Positions 1 through 8,667 of a stretch of DNA of 64,000 nucleotides are shown one piece after another (positions within the stretch are counted from its first letter, which is position 1; every line of letters begins with the position of its first letter). The stretch spans positions 1 through 64,000 of the forward strand of contig CBDIHL010000014.1 in assembly GCA_965279125.1 (NCBI GenBank), written 5' to 3'. Source of the stretch: Dinoroseobacter sp965279125. GTDB lineage: Bacteria; Pseudomonadota; Alphaproteobacteria; Rhodobacterales; Rhodobacteraceae. Below the pieces are notes generated by a model that searched no databases, was not told where the DNA came from, and worked only from the letters and a program-made list of their open reading frames with translations. Position numbers and translations under genes: made by a program.

Positions 1-9
1 AATAAGCGT

Positions 10-1035
10 TTGACCGTTTCTGAGGCGATTACGCCGGGAAATACGCCATGCGATGGCAAAAGGCGCCCCATCGTGGCGCTGGCACCGCTTGCCGGGATCA
101 CGGATCTGCCGTTTCGAAACGTCGTGTCGCGGTTTGGTGCGGATTTTGTCGTCTCGGAAATGGTTGCGAGCCAAGACATGGTTAACGCCCGATCCGGAAC
201 CCGCGATAAAGCGCTTGTGGGCGAGGGGGGCTGCACGCCTACAGCCGTGCAACTCGCCGGACGGGAGGCGCATTGGATGGCCGAGGCTGCGCGCATCGCA
301 GAGGCCCAAGGCGCGGAGCTGATCGACATCAATATGGGATGCCCGGCCAAGAAAGTCACAAAAGGCTACTCCGGGTCGGCCCTTATGCGCGATTTGGACC
401 ATGCGTTAACCTTAATCGACGCGGTTGTCGGGGCCACCGAATCGCCCGTGACGTTGAAAATGCGTCTCGGCTGGGATGACACCTGCCTAAACGCTGCCGA
501 TTTGGCCAAACGGGCAGAATCCGCAGGCGTGCAGCGCTTGGTGGTCCACGGGCGCACGCGCTGTCAGTTCTACAAGGGGGCTGCGGATTGGACCGCGATC
601 GGCGCGGTCAAGCGGGCGGTGTCTATTCCGGTGCTCGCGAATGGCGATATTGTCGATCTGGCCTCCGCAAAGAAGGCGCTGGATGCCTCCGGTGCTGACG
701 GGGTCATGATCGGGCGTGGCGCGCGCGGGCGTCCTTGGGTGTTGCAGCACATCCAGGCCGGTCTAAGGGGGTATGCCGATATCGGCGTGCCAAAAGATGA
801 AGAACTTAAGTGCGTTGTAACAGACCATTACGAGGCAATGTTAGTGTTATACGGCAATGATCTTGGTCTGCGCGTCGCCCGCAAACAGATGGGGTGGTAT
901 CTGGACGCGCTTGGCGTTGTTGCAGGACCAGATCGACGCCTTGTCTTGACCGAGACGCAGCCAAATGCGGTCCTGGCGGCGATGATCCGTGCGATTGAGA
1001 GCGCGTCCGCGCGGGATATGGGACAGGCGGCATGA
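10..1035 (+). CDS. dusB: tRNA-dihydrouridine synthase (DusB/NifR3 family)
   Basis: Flavoenzyme that reduces specific uridines in tRNA to dihydrouridine using NADPH; cytoplasmic. The protein is an FMN-binding TIM barrel: the APLAGITDLPFR segment (about residues 25-36) opens the barrel, the catalytic cysteine lies in NMGCPAKKV (Cys111 in this numbering), and the phosphate-binding GVMIGRGARGRPW motif is near residues 233-245. Length (341 aa) is normal for the family. The first in-frame start is TTG at 10, but the frame is open to the window edge, so the true start may lie upstream. The stop overlaps the ntrB start (ATGA), the usual nifR3-ntrB arrangement of alphaproteobacteria, where it heads the ntr operon. 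Confidence 0.93.
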   Translation: MTVSEAITPGNTPCDGKRRPIVALAPLAGITDLPFRNVVSRFGADFVVSEMVASQDMVNARSGTRDKALVGEGGCTPTAVQLAGREAHWMAEAARIAEAQGAELIDINMGCPAKKVTKGYSGSALMRDLDHALTLIDAVVGATESPVTLKMRLGWDDTCLNAADLAKRAESAGVQRLVVHGRTRCQFYKGAADWTAIGAVKRAVSIPVLANGDIVDLASAKKALDASGADGVMIGRGARGRPWVLQHIQAGLRGYADIGVPKDEELKCVVTDHYEAMLVLYGNDLGLRVARKQMGWYLDALGVVAGPDRRLVLTETQPNAVLAAMIRAIESASARDMGQAA

Positions 1036-2105
1036 CGTCTCGCACGAACGCGCTGTGGGTGTCATTGCCCATTCCGGCCTTGATCATCGACGCCCATGAC
1101 AAGATTGCGGACCTCAATCCTGCGGCGGAATACTTCATTAACAACTCGTCCAAGGCCTTGCTGGGGGCGCGTGTCTGGGACCAGCTGTTGATCGATGCGC
1201 CGTTGGAAGAAGCGGTGAAGCGCGTTCGCGAAAGCTTGTCTCCGTTATTCATTTCGGATGTGGATGTCAGCAGGGGGAACCGGCAAGCGGTGCAGTGCAA
1301 TTTGCAAATCGCACCGCTGCAAGATGCCCAAAGCGACATTCTGATCCTGATGGAGCCGCGCGAGATTGCCGGGCGTTTGGGGCGTGCGCTCAGCACGCAG
1401 ACCGCAGCAAAATCTGCCATTGGCATGGCGGAGATGTTGGCCCATGAAATCAAGAATCCACTCGCGGGTATCACTGGTGCGGCACAGCTGCTTGGGATGA
1501 ACTTAGCACCGGAAGATGCTGAATTAACGGACTTAATAGTTGAAGAAAGCCGCCGGATCGTAAAGCTTCTCGATCAGGTGGAGCAGTTCGGAAACCTCCG
1601 ACCACCGCAGTTGAAACCGGTTAACTTGCACGATGTCTTAGAAAGATCGCGCAAATCGGCCATGGTCGGGTTTGGCGCGCATATCACCTTCAAAGAGGTG
1701 TATGACCCGTCCTTGCCAGATACATATGCCGATGCCGACCAGCTGCTTCAGGTTTTTCTAAACTTGCTTAAGAACGCATCTGAGGCCTGCAAGTCCGGCG
1801 GCACGATCACCATTCGAACATTCTATGAATTGTCGCTTCGGCTGCGCAGACAGGATGGATCTGGCGCGATGGTGCCCCTTCAGGTGGAAATCATCGACGA
1901 TGGGCCGGGTTTGCCCGCAGATATTGCCGGCGATATCTTCGAGCCGTTTATCTCTGGCCGCGAAAATGGCACGGGGCTTGGTCTCGCGCTGGTGTCGAAG
2001 ATTATTTCAGAACATGGCGGCCTGATCGCTGTCGAGAGCGCTCCGGGTCGGACTGTCTTCCGAATCTCGTTGCCCATAGCCCCGCAAACTGAGGAGAGCG
2101 CATAA
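1032..2105 (+). CDS. ntrB: Nitrogen regulation sensor kinase NtrB (GlnL)
   Basis: Cytoplasmic histidine kinase/phosphatase that reads nitrogen status through PII (GlnB) and phosphorylates NtrC. An N-terminal PAS-like region (about 10-110) is followed by the H-box MLAHEIKNPLAG with phospho-acceptor His138, then an HATPase domain with the N-box LNLLKNASEA and the G-boxes DDGPGLP and GTGLGL. There are no membrane segments, as expected for NtrB. The start ATG overlaps the dusB stop by 4 nt and the stop overlaps the ntrC start by 1 nt, so translation is probably coupled through dusB-ntrB-ntrC. Length of 357 aa is typical. Confidence 0.95.
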   Translation: MTSRTNALWVSLPIPALIIDAHDKIADLNPAAEYFINNSSKALLGARVWDQLLIDAPLEEAVKRVRESLSPLFISDVDVSRGNRQAVQCNLQIAPLQDAQSDILILMEPREIAGRLGRALSTQTAAKSAIGMAEMLAHEIKNPLAGITGAAQLLGMNLAPEDAELTDLIVEESRRIVKLLDQVEQFGNLRPPQLKPVNLHDVLERSRKSAMVGFGAHITFKEVYDPSLPDTYADADQLLQVFLNLLKNASEACKSGGTITIRTFYELSLRLRRQDGSGAMVPLQVEIIDDGPGLPADIAGDIFEPFISGRENGTGLGLALVSKIISEHGGLIAVESAPGRTVFRISLPIAPQTEESA

Positions 2106-3469
2106 TGGACGGAACTGTCCTTGTCGCCGATGATGATCGCACCATTCGCACCGTCTTGACGCAAGCGTTAACGCGCGCGGGCTGCAAGGTGCATGCCACA
2201 TCGAGCTTGTTAACCCTGATGCGATGGGTCGAAGAGGGCAAAGGCGATCTGGTGATTTCCGACGTGGTGATGCCTGACGGGAACGGTCTGGAAACCTTGC
2301 CGAAAATCAGTGAAGCGCGGCCGGGACTTCCGGTCATCATCATCTCGGCGCAAAATACGATTATGACGGCTATCCAAGCGGCTGAGGCTGAGGCGTATGA
2401 TTACCTGCCCAAGCCGTTTGATTTACCTGATCTGATGAAACGGGCTGCACGGGCCCTAGAGGTTAAGCGCCGCGCCCCGGTCAAAGTCGATGCTGGCGAT
2501 GGAATGCAAGATGACCTGCCGCTTGTGGGGCGCACCGCCCAGATGCAGGCGCTTTATCGTTTGGTCGCCAGGGTGATGAACACGGATTTGCCGGTGATGA
2601 TCACAGGCGAAAGCGGGACCGGTAAGTCCTTGATTGCGCGCGCTATACACGATTTCTCGGACCGCCGTAGTCAACCCTTTGTGGTCGCAGCCGCCGGCGA
2701 TCTGGACAGGTTAGACGGGCCGGAGACGATCTTATCACGCGCGCAATCCGGATCAGTTCTGTTTGACGAGGTTGGGGATCTCGACGAGACGGCCCAAACC
2801 CGAATTGTGCGGATGCTGGATGGGCTTGGGGAGGGTGCACCGCGGATCATGGCGACAAGTCAGAAAGACTTGATGCAGAAGATGGAAGGCGGGATGTTCC
2901 GTCAGGATCTGTTTTATCGCTTGGGAGGGGTGACACTGAACGTGCCGTCTTTGCGCGAACGCGTCGACGACATTCCTCTGCTGGCGGCGCATTTTCTGGC
3001 GCGCGCGGAACGGGACGGCGCAGGTCTGCGCACGCTTGGGGCCGATGCGGTCGAGTTGATCCGCGCCTATTCCTGGCCTGGAAATGTGCGGCAGCTGGAA
3101 AACGCGATTCGTCGGCTGATTGTCACGGCGGCCGAAGACGAGATTACACGCGCCGAGGTTGAAATGGTTCTGGGCAGTCAGCCCGCGATCGAGCCGTTGA
3201 TCGCAGGGGTTGGCAGTGACCAGCTATCTGGATCAGTTGAGAAGCATTTGCGCCGGTATTTCGATTTGCATGGCGGCGCTTTGCCGCCACCGGGGCTTTA
3301 TCAGAGGATCTTGCGCGAAGTTGAAACACCTTTGATCGAGATTGCGCTGGATGCGACAGGTGGCAACCAAGCCAAATGCGCGGACCTGCTGGGCATTAAC
3401 CGAAATACGCTCAGAAAGAAGATCACAGACCTCGATATTCAGGTGACACGTCGCCGTCGATTGATGTAA
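2105..3469 (+). CDS. ntrC: Nitrogen regulation response regulator NtrC lacking the GAFTGA loop
   Basis: Response regulator partnered with NtrB. Receiver domain 1-120 with phospho-acceptor Asp53; AAA+ domain with Walker A GESGTGKS (168-175) and Walker B VLFDEVGD (about 218-225); C-terminal Fis-type helix-turn-helix (NQAKCADLLGINRNTLRKK). Between about residues 198 and 215 the ESELFGxxxGAFTGA segment that contacts sigma54 is replaced by a short DLDRLDGPETILSRAQ stretch. Rhodobacter NtrC is known to have the same deletion and to activate sigma70 promoters, so this protein very likely works without sigma54. That last point is inferred from the family; the missing loop is seen directly. Confidence 0.95.
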   Translation: MDGTVLVADDDRTIRTVLTQALTRAGCKVHATSSLLTLMRWVEEGKGDLVISDVVMPDGNGLETLPKISEARPGLPVIIISAQNTIMTAIQAAEAEAYDYLPKPFDLPDLMKRAARALEVKRRAPVKVDAGDGMQDDLPLVGRTAQMQALYRLVARVMNTDLPVMITGESGTGKSLIARAIHDFSDRRSQPFVVAAAGDLDRLDGPETILSRAQSGSVLFDEVGDLDETAQTRIVRMLDGLGEGAPRIMATSQKDLMQKMEGGMFRQDLFYRLGGVTLNVPSLRERVDDIPLLAAHFLARAERDGAGLRTLGADAVELIRAYSWPGNVRQLENAIRRLIVTAAEDEITRAEVEMVLGSQPAIEPLIAGVGSDQLSGSVEKHLRRYFDLHGGALPPPGLYQRILREVETPLIEIALDATGGNQAKCADLLGINRNTLRKKITDLDIQVTRRRRLM

Positions 3470-3538
3470 ACAAGCAACAGAGTAGTTGCCCAAGCGCCAC
3501 GCCAGCCGTGACGCGACCATCAAGATGGAACCCGTGGT

Positions 3539-5779
3539 TTGCGTAGTAGCCTGACTGCCCGCGCGCTTCGAACCAATTTCGCAAGGCTGCGGTCTCAGCG
3601 GCGGTTTGAGGCATTCGTGACCTTTGCACTTGTGGGTCTCGGGCCAATTTTGGCGCTCGCCACATTTGCTGTGCTTGGTCCGCTAGACAAAGGCGTGAAC
3701 GCGACGGCGTTGCGCGCGGTTATTCTCGCGGATCTTGTCTATATACTCGTCATTGCTGCGTTGGTGATGCAGCGTGTGGCGCAAATGATTGCGGCGCGGC
3801 GTGCCCGGTCTGCCGGATCTCGGCTGCATTTAAGGTTAACGGGCCTGTTTACCGCTGTGGCCTTGGTTCCAACGGTTTTGGTGGCTGTGTTTGCCACGAT
3901 CACGGTTAGTTTCGGCCTCGAAGGGTGGTTTTCGGATCGGGTCCAGGGCGTTGTCGGTTCATCCTTGGCTGCCGCCGAGGCTTATGAAGGCGAACAACGC
4001 ATATCAATCTCGCAAGATGCCGAGGCGCTTGCCGCAGCACTTGATTTGTCGGGGCAGGCGTCGGCCTTTCTGACCGACGGCGACTTGCGCCAGATGTTGA
4101 CGCAAGGCCAAAGCCGTATCCAGCGCGGGCTGCGCGAAGCCTATCTGATCGACAGTTCTGGCGCTTTACGTGTGCGGGGCGAGCGCAGCTATCTCTTTGA
4201 TTTTGAACGCCCCAGCCAAGACGAGATTGATCGCGCGCTCGCTGGGGAGACGGTGATTATTCAAGACTGGCAGAATGACGAATTTCGCGTTCTGATCGCG
4301 CTTGAGGCCTATGTTGATCGCTTGCTTTATGTCAGTCGCGATGTGGATGGTGAAATCCTGACGCTGCTGGACGAGACGCAAGAAACCATCACGCTGTACC
4401 GGCAACTTGAAAGCGATCGTGGTCGGTTGCTGTTTGATTTTGGCCTTTTATATCTGGGGTTTGCAGTCATCTTGATCTTGGCGGCGATCTGGCTTGGCCT
4501 CTGGTTTGCTGAGCGGCTTGCGCGACCCATAGGTCGGTTGGCAGGAGCCGCACAGCGCGTCGGGGCGGGTGATTTTTCGGCAAAGGTCGCCATCAGTGCT
4601 GGGGACGATGAAATCTCCATGCTGGGGCGATCCTTTAACCAAATGACCACGCAATTGGCAGGGCAGCGTGATACTTTGCTCAAGAACACCAACGAAATTG
4701 AAGAACGTCAACGCCTGTTCAACAGCGTGCTTGGCTCGGTCACCGCGGGGGTGATCGGTTTGGATGCCGATGGACGGATTGATTTCGTGAACAAATCCGC
4801 GCGTGCTCTGCTGCAATTGGCGGGTGCCACGCTGCATGGGGAACCACTTTCAAATCAGGTTCCCGAATTTGAAGGGCTGTTAGAAAAGTTGCGCTCTGGC
4901 CGCCGCAATACTGCACAAGAGGAGTTGCGGGTGACGCGGCGGGGGCAGACTGAAACGCTGCTGGTCCGAATGGCGCGGAGGCAGAACACGACAGGTCAGA
5001 TCGAAGGCACGGTGATCGCTTTTGACGATGTAACCGATCTTGTCTCGGCGCAGCGGATGGCGGCGTGGGGGGATGTGGCGCGGCGTATTGCGCATGAAAT
5101 TAAGAACCCACTAACCCCGATCCAATTGTCTGCCGAGCGCTTGAAGCGCAAATTCAGTCCTTTGGTCGGGGATGAAGCCGCCTCCCTTGCGGAGCTAACA
5201 GATGTGATCGTGCGTCAAACTGGTGATCTAAGGCGGATCGTCGATGAGTTTTCGAAATTCGCACGGATGCCAGAGCCTGAACGCAGGTCTGTGGACGTGA
5301 TCGCCTTGGTGCGGGATGCGGTGACTTTGCAACGCGCAGGTCAGGCAGATGTCAAGATTGATGCAGATCTTCCCGCCGAGCCGTTATGGGTCGAACTGGA
5401 TTCAACGATGATGGGCCAAGCGTTGACAAATTTGATTAAGAATGCCGGAGAAGCGATTGATACAAGGAAGGAAAAAGATCATTCCGAGTTTGATCCCGAA
5501 ATCCGTGTGGCTCTGTCTATTCAAGAGGATACCCTGTCCCTGACGATCTCGGACAATGGTGTTGGGCTTCCACAAGATGTCAGTTCCTTGTTCGAGCCTT
5601 ACGTTACGACGCGTGAAAAGGGCACAGGCCTTGGCCTGCCCATCGTGCGAAAAATCATTGAAGAGCATGATGGAACTCTTGCCTTGGTTCAGGCCGATCC
5701 TTTTGGCACCGCCACACATCGCGGTGCAAAGGCCGTAATTACCTTGCCGCGCGCACCAGATCACAGCGCGGCCGCATAA
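3539..5779 (+). CDS. ntrY: Membrane sensor histidine kinase NtrY
   Basis: Transmembrane sensor kinase of the NtrY/NtrX pair, linked in alphaproteobacteria to nitrogen metabolism, redox and envelope control. Hydrophobic segments lie near residues 25-45, 57-77 and 98-125, followed by a periplasmic-type region, another membrane helix near 300-325, a HAMP linker, a PAS domain (about 390-500), the H-box RRIAHEIKNPLTPIQ (His519) and an HATPase domain ending in GTGLGLPIV. At 746 aa it is full length. No ATG exists before the first membrane helix: the frame opens at 3512 and TTG at 3539 is the best start, with no good ribosome site. It lies 69 nt after ntrC and probably shares its transcript. Confidence 0.93.
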   Translation: MRSSLTARALRTNFARLRSQRRFEAFVTFALVGLGPILALATFAVLGPLDKGVNATALRAVILADLVYILVIAALVMQRVAQMIAARRARSAGSRLHLRLTGLFTAVALVPTVLVAVFATITVSFGLEGWFSDRVQGVVGSSLAAAEAYEGEQRISISQDAEALAAALDLSGQASAFLTDGDLRQMLTQGQSRIQRGLREAYLIDSSGALRVRGERSYLFDFERPSQDEIDRALAGETVIIQDWQNDEFRVLIALEAYVDRLLYVSRDVDGEILTLLDETQETITLYRQLESDRGRLLFDFGLLYLGFAVILILAAIWLGLWFAERLARPIGRLAGAAQRVGAGDFSAKVAISAGDDEISMLGRSFNQMTTQLAGQRDTLLKNTNEIEERQRLFNSVLGSVTAGVIGLDADGRIDFVNKSARALLQLAGATLHGEPLSNQVPEFEGLLEKLRSGRRNTAQEELRVTRRGQTETLLVRMARRQNTTGQIEGTVIAFDDVTDLVSAQRMAAWGDVARRIAHEIKNPLTPIQLSAERLKRKFSPLVGDEAASLAELTDVIVRQTGDLRRIVDEFSKFARMPEPERRSVDVIALVRDAVTLQRAGQADVKIDADLPAEPLWVELDSTMMGQALTNLIKNAGEAIDTRKEKDHSEFDPEIRVALSIQEDTLSLTISDNGVGLPQDVSSLFEPYVTTREKGTGLGLPIVRKIIEEHDGTLALVQADPFGTATHRGAKAVITLPRAPDHSAAA

Positions 5780-5806
5780 CCTAAGACTTTGGAAAGACGA
5801 GCAGAT

Positions 5807-7234
5807 ATGAGCGATATTCTGATTGTAGACGACGAAAAGGACATCCGTGTTTTGATTGCAGATATTCTGCGTGATGAGGGCTATGTTACGCGAGTGGCCG
5901 CCAATTCCGAAGAATGTATGACCGAGGTCGCCGGTAAAACGCCGGGTCTCATCATCCTCGATATCTGGCTCAAAGACAGCGCGATGGATGGAATTGATAT
6001 TCTGAAGGCGGTTAAGCGGGATTGGCCCGAAGTGCCAGTGGTCATTATTTCAGGGCATGGCAATATCGAAATCGCAGTCGCGGCGATTAAGCAGGGAGCT
6101 TACGACTTCATCCCAAAGCCTTTCAATATTGATCAGCTCCTCGTCGTGATCCGCCGCGCGATGGAGACATCGAAGCTGCGCCGTGAGAATGTGAGCTTGC
6201 GTCAGCAGGGCTCGGGTCTCGCCGAAATGATAGGGTTATCTCCGTCTTTCAAGCTATTGAAAAGCAACCTTGATAAGGTGACGAAATCGAATGGACGTGT
6301 GATGCTCACCGGCCCCGGTGGCTGCGGCAAAGAACTGGCTGCGCGCTACATACATGCCAATTCGGATCGGTCCGATGCGCCATTTGTCACCGTGAATTCG
6401 GCTGCCATTGCACCTGATCGCATGGAAGAGGTTTTATTTGGGCGCGAGCGCAGTGATCGCAGTGTCGAACCGGGCCTGTTGGAACAAGCCAATGGGGGGG
6501 TTATCTACTTTGACGAGATCGCGGATATGCCAATCGGCACGCAATCCAAAATTCTGCGGGTTCTGGTAGACCAAAAGTTCCAGCGCGTCGGTGGCACGGC
6601 AATGGTGCAGGTGGATCTGCGTGTCATCTCCTCCACCACACGAGATTTGCAAGCCGAGATCGAGGCTGGTCGGTTCCGCCAAGAGCTATATCATCGCCTG
6701 AATGTGGTGCCGATGCCGGTTCCCGGCCTGGGGGATCGTAGAGAAGATATTCCTTTGCTTTCAAGCCACTTCATTTCGGAGTTCAACCATGCTCAAGGTC
6801 TTCCGAAGCGCGTGTTGAGCGAGGATGCAATTGCCTTGCTGCAAACGATGGAGTGGCCCGGCAATGTGCGCCAGCTGAAAAATGTAATCGAGCGTGTGTT
6901 GATCTTGGGAGGCGATGCGGATGAGATTTCCGCGAGCGAGTTGCCCGGAACAGTCGAAAGCACAAGCGAAGGCGGCCAAGCACTGGTCACGGGTGCATTG
7001 GCCGCCCTACCTTTGCGAGAGGCACGAGAGTTGTTCGAGCGGGAATACTTGATGACACAGATTAACCGGTTTGGAGGAAACATTTCACGAACGGCCAACT
7101 TTGTCGGGATGGAGCGCAGTGCGTTGCATCGAAAGCTGAAGTCGCTAGGTGTCGTCACGAGCGCAAAATCAGGTGCGCGTGTGGCGCAGATTGCGGATGC
7201 GGATGATATTGGCGGCAACACGCCCGCTGATTGA
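5807..7234 (+). CDS. ntrX: Response regulator NtrX
   Basis: Cognate regulator of NtrY. Receiver domain with phospho-acceptor Asp52 (LIILDIW), AAA+ domain with Walker A TGPGGCGKE and a Walker B-like VIYFDEIAD, and a C-terminal Fis-type helix-turn-helix (GGNISRTANFVGMERSALHRK). As in other alphaproteobacterial NtrX proteins, the GAFTGA motif is absent: LFGRERSDRSVEPG stands where it should be, so classical sigma54 activation is unlikely. ATG 5807 (MSDILIVDDE) is preferred over an in-frame TTG at 5789, because the receiver fold begins right at this Met and a GGAAAG sequence lies upstream. It follows ntrY by 27 nt. Confidence 0.94.
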   Translation: MSDILIVDDEKDIRVLIADILRDEGYVTRVAANSEECMTEVAGKTPGLIILDIWLKDSAMDGIDILKAVKRDWPEVPVVIISGHGNIEIAVAAIKQGAYDFIPKPFNIDQLLVVIRRAMETSKLRRENVSLRQQGSGLAEMIGLSPSFKLLKSNLDKVTKSNGRVMLTGPGGCGKELAARYIHANSDRSDAPFVTVNSAAIAPDRMEEVLFGRERSDRSVEPGLLEQANGGVIYFDEIADMPIGTQSKILRVLVDQKFQRVGGTAMVQVDLRVISSTTRDLQAEIEAGRFRQELYHRLNVVPMPVPGLGDRREDIPLLSSHFISEFNHAQGLPKRVLSEDAIALLQTMEWPGNVRQLKNVIERVLILGGDADEISASELPGTVESTSEGGQALVTGALAALPLREARELFEREYLMTQINRFGGNISRTANFVGMERSALHRKLKSLGVVTSAKSGARVAQIADADDIGGNTPAD

Positions 7235-7290
7235 CCCGTGCGCATCGCTCTGTCACCAACGCCAAATAGCGGCGGGCTTGGAGGCCAGTC

Positions 7291-8667
7291 ATGAAAGTCA
7301 TTATCTGTGGTGCAGGACAGGTCGGTTGGCAGATTGCGCGCCATCTCAGTGGTGAGCGCAATGATGTGACGGTTGTGGACAACAACCCAGACCTCGTGCG
7401 GCGGGCTACAGAATCACTTGATGTTCAGGGACTTACGGGATTTGCATCCTATCCTGATATTCTAGAAGCGGCCGGGGCCAGTGATGCGGAGATGATTATC
7501 GCTGCAACCTATTCTGACGAAGTGAATATGGTTGTCTGCCAGATCGCGCATTCGGTTTTTGGTGTTCCGCGCAAGATCGCTCGGTTGCGGGCGCAATCTT
7601 ACCTGAATGCGATTTACAGTGACCTTTATCGGCGCGATCACCTGCCGATTGATGTTGTGATCAGCCCCGAGCGTGAGGTGGCTGAGGCCGCGTTGCAGCG
7701 CCTCTCTGCGCCAGCAACGTTCGATACGGAAAGCTTTCTTGAGGATCGTGTAAGGTTGATGGGCATCGTTCTCGACGAAGACTGTCCGGTTTTGGCGACG
7801 CCGTTGCGCCAACTCAGCGACTTGTTTTCAACATTGCGCACGATTGTAGTCGGGGTGCGTCGCGACGGAATCCTCTTCGCGCCCGAACCCGGAGATCAGC
7901 TGTTTGCTGAAGACCAGATATATTTGATCACCCCGACAGAAGACATTAACCGCACCTTGGAAGTGTTTGGGAAAACGTCCAAAAAGCAAAGTCGGATTAT
8001 CATCGTCGGGGGGGGCAATGTGGGACTTGCCGTTGCCAAACGGCTTGAGCAGCGCACTGACCGGGTTCGGGTAAAGATGATCGAACGCGACCGTGCAACT
8101 GCGGAACGGGCCGCAGATGCACTTGAACGCACTATTGTCTTGAATGGAGATGGCCTCGATATGGAGCTGTTGAGCGAGGCGAATATCGAGCGCGCGGATG
8201 CGGTGTTAACCGTAACCGATGATGACAAAGTTAATCTGCTGGCCGCCGTGCGTGCAAAATCTGCTGGGTCTGCCATGACCATTGCGCTGCTGAATGATCC
8301 CAGCCTCGTTCCATTGCTTGGGCCGCTGGAAATTGATGCCTATATCAACCCGCGCGCGACGACGGTCAGCTCGATCCTGCGCCATGTGCGGCATGGGCGT
8401 GTACGCGGTGTCTATTCGCTTGGCGATGCAGAAGCGGAAGTCATTGAGGCGCAAGTGCTGTCGACGATGCCCATGGCGGGCAAGGAAATTCGGGATATCG
8501 ACTTTCCGGAAGGTGTCTTGGTCGGGGCTGTGGCGCGGGGTGACAAGGTCTTGAAGCCCACGGGGGGCTTGCGCGTGCTTGAAGGCGATGTGCTCGTTAT
8601 TTTTAGCCTCGCTGCAGATGTGCCTGAAGTTGAACGCCTTTTCCAAGTCTCAATCGACTTTTTCTGA
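7291..8667 (+). CDS. trkA: Trk potassium uptake regulatory subunit TrkA
   Basis: Cytoplasmic NAD(H)-binding subunit that gates the TrkH potassium channel. It contains two tandem Rossmann (TrkA_N) domains, seen as GAGQVGWQIARHLS (residues 6-19) and GGGNVGLAVAKRLE (from about 237), each followed by a TrkA_C (RCK_C) domain. The length of 458 aa matches the two-repeat TrkA of proteobacteria. Its stop overlaps the trkH start by 1 nt, so the channel and its regulator are made together. It sits between ntrX and hfq, as in many Rhodobacteraceae. Confidence 0.95.
   Translation: MKVIICGAGQVGWQIARHLSGERNDVTVVDNNPDLVRRATESLDVQGLTGFASYPDILEAAGASDAEMIIAATYSDEVNMVVCQIAHSVFGVPRKIARLRAQSYLNAIYSDLYRRDHLPIDVVISPEREVAEAALQRLSAPATFDTESFLEDRVRLMGIVLDEDCPVLATPLRQLSDLFSTLRTIVVGVRRDGILFAPEPGDQLFAEDQIYLITPTEDINRTLEVFGKTSKKQSRIIIVGGGNVGLAVAKRLEQRTDRVRVKMIERDRATAERAADALERTIVLNGDGLDMELLSEANIERADAVLTVTDDDKVNLLAAVRAKSAGSAMTIALLNDPSLVPLLGPLEIDAYINPRATTVSSILRHVRHGRVRGVYSLGDAEAEVIEAQVLSTMPMAGKEIRDIDFPEGVLVGAVARGDKVLKPTGGLRVLEGDVLVIFSLAADVPEVERLFQVSIDFF

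Noticed and set aside
3525..3554. Nine-codon frame overlapping the ntrY start, possibly a leader peptide
   Set aside because: No ribosome site precedes it and such short frames are expected by chance.
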